DNA from: an uncultured Clostridia bacterium
GTDB taxonomy: Bacteria; Bacillota; Clostridia; Christensenellales; Borkfalkiaceae
Direction of reading: 5' to 3'
DNA: 64,000 bases
Assembly (NCBI GenBank): GCA_947624965.1
Contig: CANQMN010000001.1
Coordinates: 140,708 to 204,707 of the forward strand
Shown here one piece after another: positions 53,868 through 61,482 of this stretch. The translations under genes were made by a program, and so were the position numbers. How positions within the stretch are numbered: the first letter of the stretch is position 1; each line of letters opens with the position of its first letter. The notes under the pieces are model-generated. The model was not told the DNA's origin, did no database searches, and worked only from the letters and a program-made list of their open reading frames with translations.

Positions 53868-55373
53868 TTACTGCGCGTTCGCCTGCGCGAGAATGGAGAG
53901 ATACGCCCTGATCGCCGCCTCCATCTCCGGCGTTACCGTGCCGCCGCGGAGATACTCCTCCACGATGGCGTAATATCTGCCGAGCAGCGTTCCGTATTGG
54001 ACGTACTCGCCGCTGTCGGGATCGTAGACGGACTCGTTGCTACCGTATTTGAGATCGCCTTCGCCGATCCCGCCCTCGTGCGTTTCGTCGTCGTCGGGCG
54101 TGGACGGCAGCACGCTGTCCCCTTCCATTGCCCCGATGGCTTCAAAGGGCTGTTCGTACTGCGAAGTCAGCCCGAACACCGAGCACAGCCGAAGATCGAC
54201 GTGCCTGCCCACCGCAAGGCGGTAGGTCTGCACTTCGAGCGCCTCGACGATCCTATCGGACACCAAGCCGCACAGCGTGGTGAAATTTTTATGAGCCGCC
54301 TCGTCGTCCATCGTGGACGCGTCGATCATTCCTTTATATTGCGTGAGCTGCGCCGCGAATGCGGCGATCGTAACGGAGAACGGATCCGTCGCGGGGAGCT
54401 GCGCCGCTTCGACGGTGTCCCCCAGCGCGGAGATGACGAGCGTGAGCCGCATCGAGAGCCCGTTGGCGATGTTCACGTTCAACGATTCCGCGAACGCGTT
54501 CATGTAGGGCGCCACTTCGCCTGCGATGTAATCCGCATTCTCCCGCGCGAACGCCTTGACGCCGCTGTAACTCGCGAGATCGGGCTTGCGGTAGACGTTG
54601 GAACCGTTCACGATCGCCGCGGAGAGATAGGAAACGTACTTCCGCCATGCGGCGTCCGCGACATGGGCGGCGTTGTTGGGGAAGGAGACCGTCGTCATGA
54701 CGTCGGAAATCGCGCCGTACACGCTGTCCTGCATCTGCCCCACCGTCGTCGCCGCCTGCACTTCGGCAAGGAGCCGTTCGAGCCGCGCCGCCGCGGGATC
54801 CTTTAAGGCGACTTCCAGATCGCACCCCTTTACGTTGTCGATGAGTTCTTGCACCGCGACGATTTGGAGCTCGGTCGCCTCGAAGGGCTCCTGCCGGGGG
54901 TCGGCGATCGCCTCTTTGCGCGCGGGCACCGCGATCGCGGCGACCGCAAGGGCGAGCGCGAGCACGCCCAGCGCGATGTATTGCCACATCCGCGAAAAGG
55001 AAGGGCGGCGGTACGGGAGCGCTTGCAACGTCTCCTCCGCGTCGCCGCGCTGCATTTCGACGACTACGCCCGATTCATTCGTAAATTCGAGCGCCGTCTG
55101 CGTCCTTTCGTGCAGACCGTAGTCGGCGTCGAGCCGCTTCGCGAGCTTTGCGTCGGTGGGGCGCAAGATCGCAAAGGAGATCGCGCCGCCGATCGCCGCG
55201 CCGCCCAGCGCGATGAGCACGTAATACCCCGCGTTCAGCGAGATCGCGGACAGTTTGAGCGCGAGCAGGACGGCTCCCACGCAAACGAGCCCGCAGGACA
55301 CGGCGCACGCCGCGCATTTGAGCGCGGAGCCGAGAATGTACTTCTTTTTTTGTTTCAGGAATCCCTTTTGCAT
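53868..55373 (-). CDS. Membrane protein of the VWA operon, unknown family
   Basis: 501 aa. Two N-terminal helices (about 15-38, 47-68) and a third at about 132-152, then a ~350-residue, mostly helical outside domain with an acidic Asp/Gly-rich segment (TPDDDETHEGGIGEGD). The short region between helices 2 and 3 (AKRLDADYGLHERTQTALEF) resembles DUF4175-type proteins that accompany MoxR/DUF58 operons. The ATG follows GGAGG. Function unknown. Confidence 0.82.
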   Translation of the reverse strand: MQKGFLKQKKKYILGSALKCAACAVSCGLVCVGAVLLALKLSAISLNAGYYVLIALGGAAIGGAISFAILRPTDAKLAKRLDADYGLHERTQTALEFTNESGVVVEMQRGDAEETLQALPYRRPSFSRMWQYIALGVLALALAVAAIAVPARKEAIADPRQEPFEATELQIVAVQELIDNVKGCDLEVALKDPAAARLERLLAEVQAATTVGQMQDSVYGAISDVMTTVSFPNNAAHVADAAWRKYVSYLSAAIVNGSNVYRKPDLASYSGVKAFARENADYIAGEVAPYMNAFAESLNVNIANGLSMRLTLVISALGDTVEAAQLPATDPFSVTIAAFAAQLTQYKGMIDASTMDDEAAHKNFTTLCGLVSDRIVEALEVQTYRLAVGRHVDLRLCSVFGLTSQYEQPFEAIGAMEGDSVLPSTPDDDETHEGGIGEGDLKYGSNESVYDPDSGEYVQYGTLLGRYYAIVEEYLRGGTVTPEMEAAIRAYLSILAQANAQ

Positions 55374-55427
55374 GGAACCCTCCTTCTATCTTGCGGACCG
55401 ACTGCCTTCCGCTGCGGGCGGGGCGCT

Positions 55428-56384
55428 TCACCCCGCCGAGACGCTCTGTTTCCACTCGTTGTACGGCAGGCACAAAAGATACAGCGTCTCCGTCGCTTTC
55501 GCCTCGTTGCCGAGATAATAGACGAACTTGATGCAATACTCGCCCGCGATCTTCACGCGGAGCACACGGCTGAAATACTGGATCGGCGTTGTGTCCTCGA
55601 ACGTGAGTTCGCGGCTCCCGCCCGTATACGCGTCGACGAGGAAGGCGCGCACGCCGCGCTGTGCCGAAGCCGACCAATCCTCTACGGCGGAGACCCTTCC
55701 GCCCGCGCCGTTCAACGCGTTCTTGAAACTTATCTGCACGGCATAGACGGTTTCGGCGGTCTCCTGCGCGAGGAGGAGCTTCCCCGACCCGTCTGCCGCG
55801 GGGGCGGGATCGCCCGCCGAATAGCCGCTCCCCTTGGTTACCGCGATCTCAAAGGAGACGGGAACGCCCGCCGCGGGCGTTATCCGCTCGGAGACGACCG
55901 CGCCGCATTTCTTGCAGACCTGCCGTACCGCGCCGTCCTCGTACAGACTGCCCGCGGAGACGATCTCCTCCGTCTCGTGCGGCTCCGTCTCCTCCGCGCG
56001 GCAACCGGACACGGTGCAGGTGCGGAAATGAACGTCCGCGCCCGCGCGGTTTTGCCATTCGCCCCCGAACACATGCGCACCCGTCGCTTCGGCGACGCTA
56101 TGCTTTGTCTCCCCGCAGACGGAGCAGACATAGATCGCTTCCCCGCGCGTGTAACAAGTCGGTTCTTTTGCGTATTCGGAGAGTACCCACGCGTGAGGGG
56201 CTTCGTCCCCTTTCTCGCCGCAACCCTCATTTTTGCAAAAATGCCAATGCGTCTCCGCCGTGTGGCGCCACTCCGTCTCCCATTCGTGCTGCGCTTCTTC
56301 TCCGCCGCTGCAAGCCGCCGAAAAGCTCACGCAAACTATAACGAAAAGGATCAGGAAGGGTCTCCTGATTTTTCTCATTTCCAT
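55428..56384 (-). CDS. Lipoprotein with four Cys pairs (zinc-ribbon-like), first gene of the VWA operon
   Basis: 318 aa. Lipobox SFSAAC (Cys25). The Cys-pair region (about 30-165) reads HWHFCKNEGC, YVCSVCG, FRTCTVSGC, QVCKKCG, matching the 358-aa lipoprotein at 36108-37184 pair for pair. The C-terminal half is beta-rich. Start at ATG 56384 after GGGAG; a second ATG two codons later is possible. It would act outside the membrane, perhaps as a partner or substrate of the VWA proteins. Confidence 0.84.
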   Translation of the reverse strand: MEMRKIRRPFLILFVIVCVSFSAACSGGEEAQHEWETEWRHTAETHWHFCKNEGCGEKGDEAPHAWVLSEYAKEPTCYTRGEAIYVCSVCGETKHSVAEATGAHVFGGEWQNRAGADVHFRTCTVSGCRAEETEPHETEEIVSAGSLYEDGAVRQVCKKCGAVVSERITPAAGVPVSFEIAVTKGSGYSAGDPAPAADGSGKLLLAQETAETVYAVQISFKNALNGAGGRVSAVEDWSASAQRGVRAFLVDAYTGGSRELTFEDTTPIQYFSRVLRVKIAGEYCIKFVYYLGNEAKATETLYLLCLPYNEWKQSVSAG

Positions 56385-56414
56385 GCATCTCCCGAAAAAT
56401 TATCCGCGCGGTGC

Positions 56415-56428
56415 ATTTATGCAAATTC
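56415..56428 (-). promoter_or_regulatory. 14-bp leader motif shared with the giant lipoprotein gene
   Basis: On the minus strand GAATTTGCATAAAT, 31 bp before the start codon, identical to 44780-44793. Confidence 0.55.
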
Positions 56429-56466
56429 TTATACGATAAATGGTAGCCGCATGAATAATTATTCAC

Positions 56467-56496
56467 AGTTTATCATGCGCCCGTCCGAACTGTCAA
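56467..56496 (-). promoter_or_regulatory. Promoter of the VWA operon
   Basis: On the minus strand TTGACA, 18-bp spacer, TAAACT, about 75 nt before the first start codon. Confidence 0.65.
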
Positions 56497-56581
56497 GCAA
56501 TTGAACGGCATTTTTCGATTTTTTCACAAAATAAACCCCCCGCAGACGGAAAAAAGTCCGCGGGAGGCGACGAAAATTCCC

Positions 56582-57157
56582 CTATTTGACGTATTTTTCC
56601 AGACGGACGGCGAGAATAGTCGCGATGACGAACTTCGCCGCATCGGGCAAAAGATAGGGCACGACGCACACCGTGAGCGCGTAGACGAACGTGCAACCGT
56701 ACATCTTCATGAACCAGACCGTGCCGAAACAGTAGCACACGGCAAGCCCGACTACCATGCCCGCGTAAAACAGCGCCGCCCGCTTCCACTTGTTTTTTAC
56801 GGGCGCGAGCTTGCACAGCGCGGGCGCGAGCGCGAGGAATAAAAAGCCGAAAATGTAACCGCCCGTGGGACCGAACAGCGCCGCCGCCCCCGCGCGGAAC
56901 TCGGAAAAGACGGGCACGCCCGCGAGTCCCATGAGAATGTACGTCGCCGTCGCCGCAAGCGCGCGTTTCCAGCCGAGGAGCGCGCCGACGAGCGCGACGG
57001 CAAGCGTTTGGAGCGTGAACGGAACGGGACCCAGCGGCACCGAGAGCCATGCGCAGACGGTGATGAGCGCAACGCCGAGGGCGATATAGGCGATCTCCCG
57101 CGCGGCGAGCGCGCCCCGCCTTGCCCCCTCTTTCCGCGGAGACTTCCCCCGCCTCAT
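56582..57157 (-). CDS. bioY: BioY-family transporter (biotin substrate-binding ECF component)
   Basis: 191 aa, six membrane helices. Family motifs [26 protein letters not shown] and [11 protein letters not shown] are present. It is the substrate-binding subunit of an ECF transporter; the energising ATPases are not in the window. The ATG overlaps the metK stop by 4 bp (ATGA). The pairing with metK fits biotin synthesis' need for S-adenosylmethionine, but transport of biotin itself is inferred from family. Confidence 0.9.
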   Translation of the reverse strand: MRRGKSPRKEGARRGALAAREIAYIALGVALITVCAWLSVPLGPVPFTLQTLAVALVGALLGWKRALAATATYILMGLAGVPVFSEFRAGAAALFGPTGGYIFGFLFLALAPALCKLAPVKNKWKRAALFYAGMVVGLAVCYCFGTVWFMKMYGCTFVYALTVCVVPYLLPDAAKFVIATILAVRLEKYVK

Positions 57158-58317
57158 TTGAGATAGCGCGCGAGCGAAGCCGCGCGATCCGTCCTTTCCC
57201 ACGGGAACTGTTCCCGCCCGAAATGCCCGTAGGCGGAAGTCGCCGCATAGACGGGGCGGCGAAGACCGAGCGTCTCGATGATCGCCGCGGGGCGAAGGTC
57301 GAACTCCGCCTGCACGAGGCGGGCGATCTCGTCGTCCGCAAGTTTCCCCGTGCCGAAGGTATCCACGAACACGGAGACGGGATGCGCCACGCCGATCGCG
57401 TAGGCGACTTGCAGTTCCATCTCGTCCGCGATGCCCGCCGCGACGCAGTTCTTGCAGATATAGCGCGCCATGTACGTCGCGCTTCGGTCCACCTTGGTGG
57501 GGTCCTTCCCCGAGAACGAGCCGCCGCCGTGGGCGCACCTGCCGCCGTAGGTGTCGACGACAATTTTCCTGCCCGTGAGCCCCGTATCGCCCTCGGGCCC
57601 GCCGATCTCGAACCGGCCCGTCGGATTGATGAAATATTTGGTGTTCTCATCGAGAAGTTCAGCGGGAATGACCGCATTTACGACGAGTTCCTTCATGTCC
57701 CTTTCGATCTGCTCGTGGGTGACTTTGGTGTTGTGCTGGGCGGAGATGACGACGGCATCCACGCGCACGGGGGTCTTTCCGTCGTATTCGACGGTGACTT
57801 GCGTCTTTCCGTCGGGGCGGAGATAATCGACGATCTGATTTTTGCGGATGTCGGCGAGACGCTTGGAAAGTTTATGCGCGAGCACGATGGGCAGAGGCAT
57901 GAGTTCCTCCGTCTCGCGGCAGGCATAGCCGAACATCATGCCCTGATCGCCCGCGCCCAAAAGGTCGCTCTTCTCGCCACCCGCCCTGTTTTCGAGGGAA
58001 CTATCGACGCCGAGGGCAATATCGGGCGACTGCGCGTGCACGAGGGTGATGATGCGGCACTTATCGTAGGCAAAATCGCCCGCATAGTAGCCGATATCTT
58101 TGATGACATTGCGGGCGACCGCCTCGTAGTCCACGCGCGCCGCGCTTGTCACTTCCCCCGCGATCATGAGGGTATTGTAGGCGGCGCAACACTCCACCGC
58201 CGCGCGGGCGTAGGGATCCTGCCGCAGAATTTCATCGAGAATGGTGTCCGAAATGCGGTCGCAGACCTTGTCGGGATGCCCCTCGGTGACGCTTTCACTC
58301 GTAAAAAATCTTCTCAT
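57154..58317 (-). CDS. metK: S-adenosylmethionine synthetase
   Basis: 387 aa, normal length. Motifs [27 protein letters not shown] and [17 protein letters not shown] are complete. It makes S-adenosylmethionine from ATP and methionine. The ATG at 58317 gives [17 protein letters not shown]; a longer open frame upstream would include the promoter. No SAM riboswitch was seen in the short leader (about 25 nt). Confidence 0.96.
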   Translation of the reverse strand: MRRFFTSESVTEGHPDKVCDRISDTILDEILRQDPYARAAVECCAAYNTLMIAGEVTSAARVDYEAVARNVIKDIGYYAGDFAYDKCRIITLVHAQSPDIALGVDSSLENRAGGEKSDLLGAGDQGMMFGYACRETEELMPLPIVLAHKLSKRLADIRKNQIVDYLRPDGKTQVTVEYDGKTPVRVDAVVISAQHNTKVTHEQIERDMKELVVNAVIPAELLDENTKYFINPTGRFEIGGPEGDTGLTGRKIVVDTYGGRCAHGGGSFSGKDPTKVDRSATYMARYICKNCVAAGIADEMELQVAYAIGVAHPVSVFVDTFGTGKLADDEIARLVQAEFDLRPAAIIETLGLRRPVYAATSAYGHFGREQFPWERTDRAASLARYLK

Positions 58318-58348
58318 AGCCGTGTTTTTCCTTTTGTCGATCTTTTCC

Positions 58349-58377
58349 ATTATATAAGAACGCGCGGGAAATGTCAA
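58349..58377 (-). promoter_or_regulatory. Promoter of metK-bioY
   Basis: On the minus strand TTGACA, 17-bp spacer, TATAAT: a perfect sigma-A promoter. Confidence 0.85.
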
Positions 58378-58649
58378 CCGATTATGACGGGGGAATGGGG
58401 AATGGAAGAGGACGGGAATGATACGCCCCTCTCGCTCGCGCCATTGATGACAAGGACGTACCCCCTCCCCTATCTCGGTTGCGGCGGCAGGAACCGCCGC
58501 AACCCCCGTCGCGCTCGCCTGCGCTCCTATCGCGGCACGCTCACAGCCCACAGGGCTGTTGAGCATGGTGTGCCACTCTACCCCTTACGCAGGGGGAGGG
58601 CAAGAATAAGGCAAGGCGCGGGGCAAGAAATCGCATGGTTTTTTCAACG
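58378..58649. repeat. Degenerate dispersed-repeat region upstream of metK
   Basis: No gene is visible. It holds TACCCCCTCCCCTATC, an inverted repeat GGTTGCGGCGG / CCGCCGCAACC, and GCAGGGGGAGGGCAAG. This looks like a decayed or expanded copy of the GC-rich palindromic family. Confidence 0.5.
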
Positions 58650-58675
58650 AAAAGGGACTGACAAATGTCAGTCCC
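58650..58675 (-). terminator. Terminator of the 53-aa gene
   Basis: 10-bp arms GGGACTGACA / TGTCAGTCCC, followed on the minus strand by TTTTCG, 11 bp past the stop. Confidence 0.8.
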
Positions 58676-58686
58676 CGCCGTTCTGC

Positions 58687-58848
58687 TTATGCTCGCTTAA
58701 TTTCGCGAACTTTTTTGTCGGGATATTTTGCCATGAACCGTTGTAAAGCAATCGCTTCACTGGTTGCATAAACAAAAGTGGTGCCCGTATTGTGATAGAC
58801 AATCCAACGAACTGCATTGCCCTCATACGAACTGAATCCGTCCGCCAT
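58687..58848 (-). CDS. Small unknown protein (53 aa)
   Basis: Reads MADGFSSYEGNAVRWIVYH..., ending KKVREIKRA. A beta-hairpin followed by a helix (SEAIALQRFMAKYP) is likely. AGGAGG lies 9 bp before the ATG and a clear terminator follows the stop, so it is a genuine small gene. No family recognised. Confidence 0.75.
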   Translation of the reverse strand: MADGFSSYEGNAVRWIVYHNTGTTFVYATSEAIALQRFMAKYPDKKVREIKRA

Positions 58849-59028
58849 TTTTCATTTCCTCCTTTGTAGATTTTATCAATTACGGATAAGGCACTTGCGC
58901 TCCGTCCGCAACCGTCAGATTAGATTGTTATCGAGTTGAGTTTGAACAAGTTCATATATTGTCCGAATCAGCTCGTTAAAAGATTATCCATAGAAAATTC
59001 TCCTTTGTATCGCTTCGGACTTTCCCTA

Positions 59029-59757
59029 TCAGAAACGCGTTTGATAGGAGTCGAGCAGTTTCGCAAGTTGGCTATACGTCTTTGCGCCCACGAGGTCATC
59101 GACGGTGATATATTCCGAGGTGACGGCTCCGTCTTTCCGCTTGAACGCACCGTATTTCTCGCACTCCTCGGGATCGCACACCATGAGCGCGGCCTGCATC
59201 TTAAAGCGACGGAAACGCTCGTCCTCTTTCGGATCGGCGGACGGCTCCCCGAGCCATCCGTTATAAATTTGATGATGCTCGTTCATAATGTCCTCATCCG
59301 TGAAATGAATGACGTTATTTGCCTTTTGCATTTCAAAAAAGAGGTTTGTAACGAGCGTTGCCCGATAAAAATCGGCGTTCTTATCCGCACGCATATAGTT
59401 CCCCATAAAAACGAACTCTCGATTGATGGCGAGAACGGCTCCGTTCCCATCGCGCAAATAAGCAAGCCCGTTGTTTATAATATATCCGGGTACATAGCCG
59501 CAATGGATCGCGTCTTCAACCGTTTCGCCCGTTAAGCGGGCGGCGGAAATCCCGAATCCCCCTTCGCTCGGAGCCGCCTTCAATACCGCTAAAATGTACG
59601 CGGCGCGAATCTCATTTTCCTCCGCCCAGGAAGATACTTGCCACAGACTTCCCATACAGGAGATCAACTGCTGCAAGGACATGGCGCGGTATTTTTGCTT
59701 GAACTCTTCCCGCAATGCTTCTTCTTTTTTCTTTTTCCCGAGACCAAATAGACCCAT
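59029..59757 (-). CDS. Unknown cytoplasmic protein under XRE control
   Basis: 242 aa, soluble, with a basic N-terminus (GLFGLGKKKKEEALREEF) and no motif I recognise; an Asp/Glu-rich region (FTDEDIMNEHHQIYN) lies mid-protein. Start ATG 59757 after GAGGTGGTACT. It is divergent from the XRE gene and its promoter (59813-59841) carries the regulator's operator in the spacer, so it is the probable target. Confidence 0.85.
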   Translation of the reverse strand: MGLFGLGKKKKEEALREEFKQKYRAMSLQQLISCMGSLWQVSSWAEENEIRAAYILAVLKAAPSEGGFGISAARLTGETVEDAIHCGYVPGYIINNGLAYLRDGNGAVLAINREFVFMGNYMRADKNADFYRATLVTNLFFEMQKANNVIHFTDEDIMNEHHQIYNGWLGEPSADPKEDERFRRFKMQAALMVCDPEECEKYGAFKRKDGAVTSEYITVDDLVGAKTYSQLAKLLDSYQTRF

Positions 59758-59812
59758 AGTACCACCTCTTCTTTTTGTAATTATTTCAAGCCTGAACGGG
59801 CCTGATATGTTC

Positions 59813-59841
59813 ATTATAATCTTACAGTTGTAAGAAGTCAA
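59813..59841 (-). promoter_or_regulatory. Promoter of the 242-aa gene with operator in its spacer
   Basis: On the minus strand TTGACT, 17-bp spacer, TATAAT. The spacer contains CTTACAGTTGTAAG (59821-59834), a near-perfect palindrome. Confidence 0.82.
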
Positions 59842-59849
59842 CTAAAATT

Positions 59850-59863
59850 CTTACTTTTGTGAG
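59850..59863. promoter_or_regulatory. Second operator, next to the XRE start codon
   Basis: CTTACTTTTGTGAG, matching the CTTAC-N4-GTRAG pattern of the first operator, centred 29 bp from it and about 18 bp before the XRE ATG. Confidence 0.7.
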
Positions 59864-59874
59864 AAAATAATGCT

Positions 59875-60105
59875 ATGGAAACGGAGTTCAGACAAAACTT
59901 ACTCGCCCTGCGAAAGGAGCGCGGGATCGGGCAGGTGGAACTTGCAAAGGCCATTGGGGTGAGCAAGGGAATTATCAGTCTATGGGAAAACGGGCTACGA
60001 GAACCGAGCCTCGAATCCCTCGTTTCCCTCGCGCTCTTTTTTGATATTACAACGGACGAACTCATCGGATATGAGAAAATAAAGGCGAAAAAACGGCTCG
60101 GATGA
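59875..60105 (+). CDS. Small XRE-family repressor (second cassette)
   Basis: 76 aa: a Cro/C1 helix-turn-helix (IGQVELAKAIGVSKGIISLW) plus a short basic tail. It is a paralogue of the 68-aa repressor at 23813-24019. The ATG at 59875 has no ribosome site and AAAATAA directly upstream, as in that gene, suggesting a leaderless, autoregulated mRNA. It is divergent from the 242-aa gene. Confidence 0.9.
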   Translation: METEFRQNLLALRKERGIGQVELAKAIGVSKGIISLWENGLREPSLESLVSLALFFDITTDELIGYEKIKAKKRLG

Positions 60106-60115
60106 GCCGTTTTTT
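60088..60115 (+). terminator. Terminator overlapping the XRE stop
   Basis: 12-bp stem AAAAAACGGCTC / GAGCCGTTTTTT, loop GGAT; the stop codon lies inside the stem. Confidence 0.88.
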
Positions 60116-60160
60116 CGTGCCGCAGTTGCTTTTTATGCGGCGATATGCTATACTTCCCCT

Positions 60161-61012
60161 ATGCAGTGCAGACTTTGCCCTGTGAAGTGCGGGGCGGATC
60201 GGGCAAAACGGGCGGGCGCGTGCGGCGTTATGGGCCTCACCGTCGCCAAATACTACTTGCACCCCTTTGAAGAGCCGTGCCTCTCGCCGAGCGGCAAGAG
60301 CGGGACGGTGTTTTTCGGCGGGTGCAATCTGCGCTGTGTGTTTTGCCAAAATTATGAAGTTTCCCGCGCCGAGCGGGGCAAGGCGATCACCCCCGCCGAA
60401 CTTGCGGAGATCTTCCGCGAACTCAAAGATGCAGGCGCGGAGAACATCGACCTTGTGACGCCCGACCACGTCTCCCCTCTCATTGCGGAAGCGTTCGCCC
60501 TCTATAAGCCGCGCGTGCCCGTTATTTACAATTCGGGCGGGTATGCGGAAGTCGCCGCTTTGGAAGAAATTTCGCCCTTCGTGGACGTGTGGATGCCCGA
60601 TTTGAAGTTTGTCTCAAACGAACTTGCCGCGCGGTACACGGGGCGGGGCGACTACTTCGACGTTGCGAGCCGCGCCATTGCTTTTATGGCAAAAAAGCCC
60701 CTTGCATGGGACGGGGAGCGGCTGAAAGCGGGCATTTTGGTGCGGCATTTGGTGCTGCCCGGGTGCACGTCGGATTCGAGGCGCGCGCTCGACTTTCTGC
60801 ATGAAATTTTGCCCGCAGGTGCGCCAATCTCCATTCTGCGGCAGTATACGCCCATGGGCGACATTGCGAAATTCCCCGAACTCGGGCGCAAGATCACCGA
60901 CCGCGAGTATGCGCGCGTTGTGGATTACGCGTACGCGCTGGGGTTTGAGACGGTTTACACGCAGAAAAAGGACAGCGCGGACGAAAAATTTGTGCCAAAG
61001 TGGGAGTTTTAG
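60161..61012 (+). CDS. Radical SAM protein, PflX-like activating-enzyme family
   Basis: 283 aa. The radical SAM cluster is CNLRCVFCQN (Cys55, 59, 62). An N-terminal Cys set (MQCRLCPVKC..., Cys21) may bind a second metal site. GGYAEVAALEE and YTPMGD are family motifs of the COG1313 (PflX) group, distantly related to pyruvate formate-lyase activating enzymes. The substrate protein is unknown. It is separated from its neighbours by a terminator and a repeat array. Confidence 0.88.
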   Translation: MQCRLCPVKCGADRAKRAGACGVMGLTVAKYYLHPFEEPCLSPSGKSGTVFFGGCNLRCVFCQNYEVSRAERGKAITPAELAEIFRELKDAGAENIDLVTPDHVSPLIAEAFALYKPRVPVIYNSGGYAEVAALEEISPFVDVWMPDLKFVSNELAARYTGRGDYFDVASRAIAFMAKKPLAWDGERLKAGILVRHLVLPGCTSDSRRALDFLHEILPAGAPISILRQYTPMGDIAKFPELGRKITDREYARVVDYAYALGFETVYTQKKDSADEKFVPKWEF

Positions 61013-61022
61013 GGCAAGTGTT

Positions 61023-61262
61023 CACCCCCACCCTACCCTCCCCCTCAAAGAGGGGGAGGTGAGTAAGAAAACACGCAAGGGGAGGGCAAGTAAGGAAAAG
61101 CGAGCAAGAAATTTGCACCCCCACCCTACCCTCCCCCTCAACGAGGGGGAGGTGAGTAAGAAGGCGCGCAAAGGGAAGGCAAGTAAGGAAAAGCGAGCAG
61201 GAAGTTTGCACCCCCACCCTACCCTCCCCCTCAACGAGGGGGAGGTGAGTAAGAGAAAAACG
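61023..61262. repeat. Tandem repeat, 93-bp period, three copies
   Basis: Units begin at 61023, 61116 and 61209 (the last partial). Each starts CACCCCCACCCTACCCTCC, continues CCCTCAACGAGGGGGAGGTGAG, and then has AAGGCAAGTAAGGAAAAGCGAG. The palindrome belongs to the dispersed family. No gene is visible between the radical SAM stop and 61327. Confidence 0.85.
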
Positions 61263-61326
61263 AGCGGGAAGCAAGAGACGGCACAGGAGAGATAGAAAGA
61301 AAGACGGGCGGGATCGCGAGACATTC

Positions 61327-61452
61327 TCACTTGTGCAACCAATCGTCCTTTAACTTTACGAGCTCCTTTGCGAGCTTTGCGCTCTCCGAGGGGGACGCCG
61401 CTTTGAGACGGCGTTCGATCGTGCGGAAGGCGCGCAACTGTCTGCATTTCAT
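61327..61452 (-). CDS. Possible small basic helical protein (41 aa)
   Basis: Reads MKCRQLRAFRTIERRLKAAS... and ends KLKDDWLHK, a likely single amphipathic helix or helical hairpin. It is divergent from the ABC-F gene with 30 bp between start codons. The ribosome site is weak, so it is a candidate only. Confidence 0.4.
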   Translation of the reverse strand: MKCRQLRAFRTIERRLKAASPSESAKLAKELVKLKDDWLHK

Positions 61453-61482
61453 ACCATCAGTTTTTTCTTCGGAGCGGCGATT

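Noticed and set aside
58318..58348. SAM riboswitch upstream of metK
   Set aside because: The promoter leaves a leader of only ~25 nt, too short for any SAM riboswitch class.
61023..61262. CRISPR array at the 93-bp tandem repeat
   Set aside because: Whole units repeat without unique spacers.
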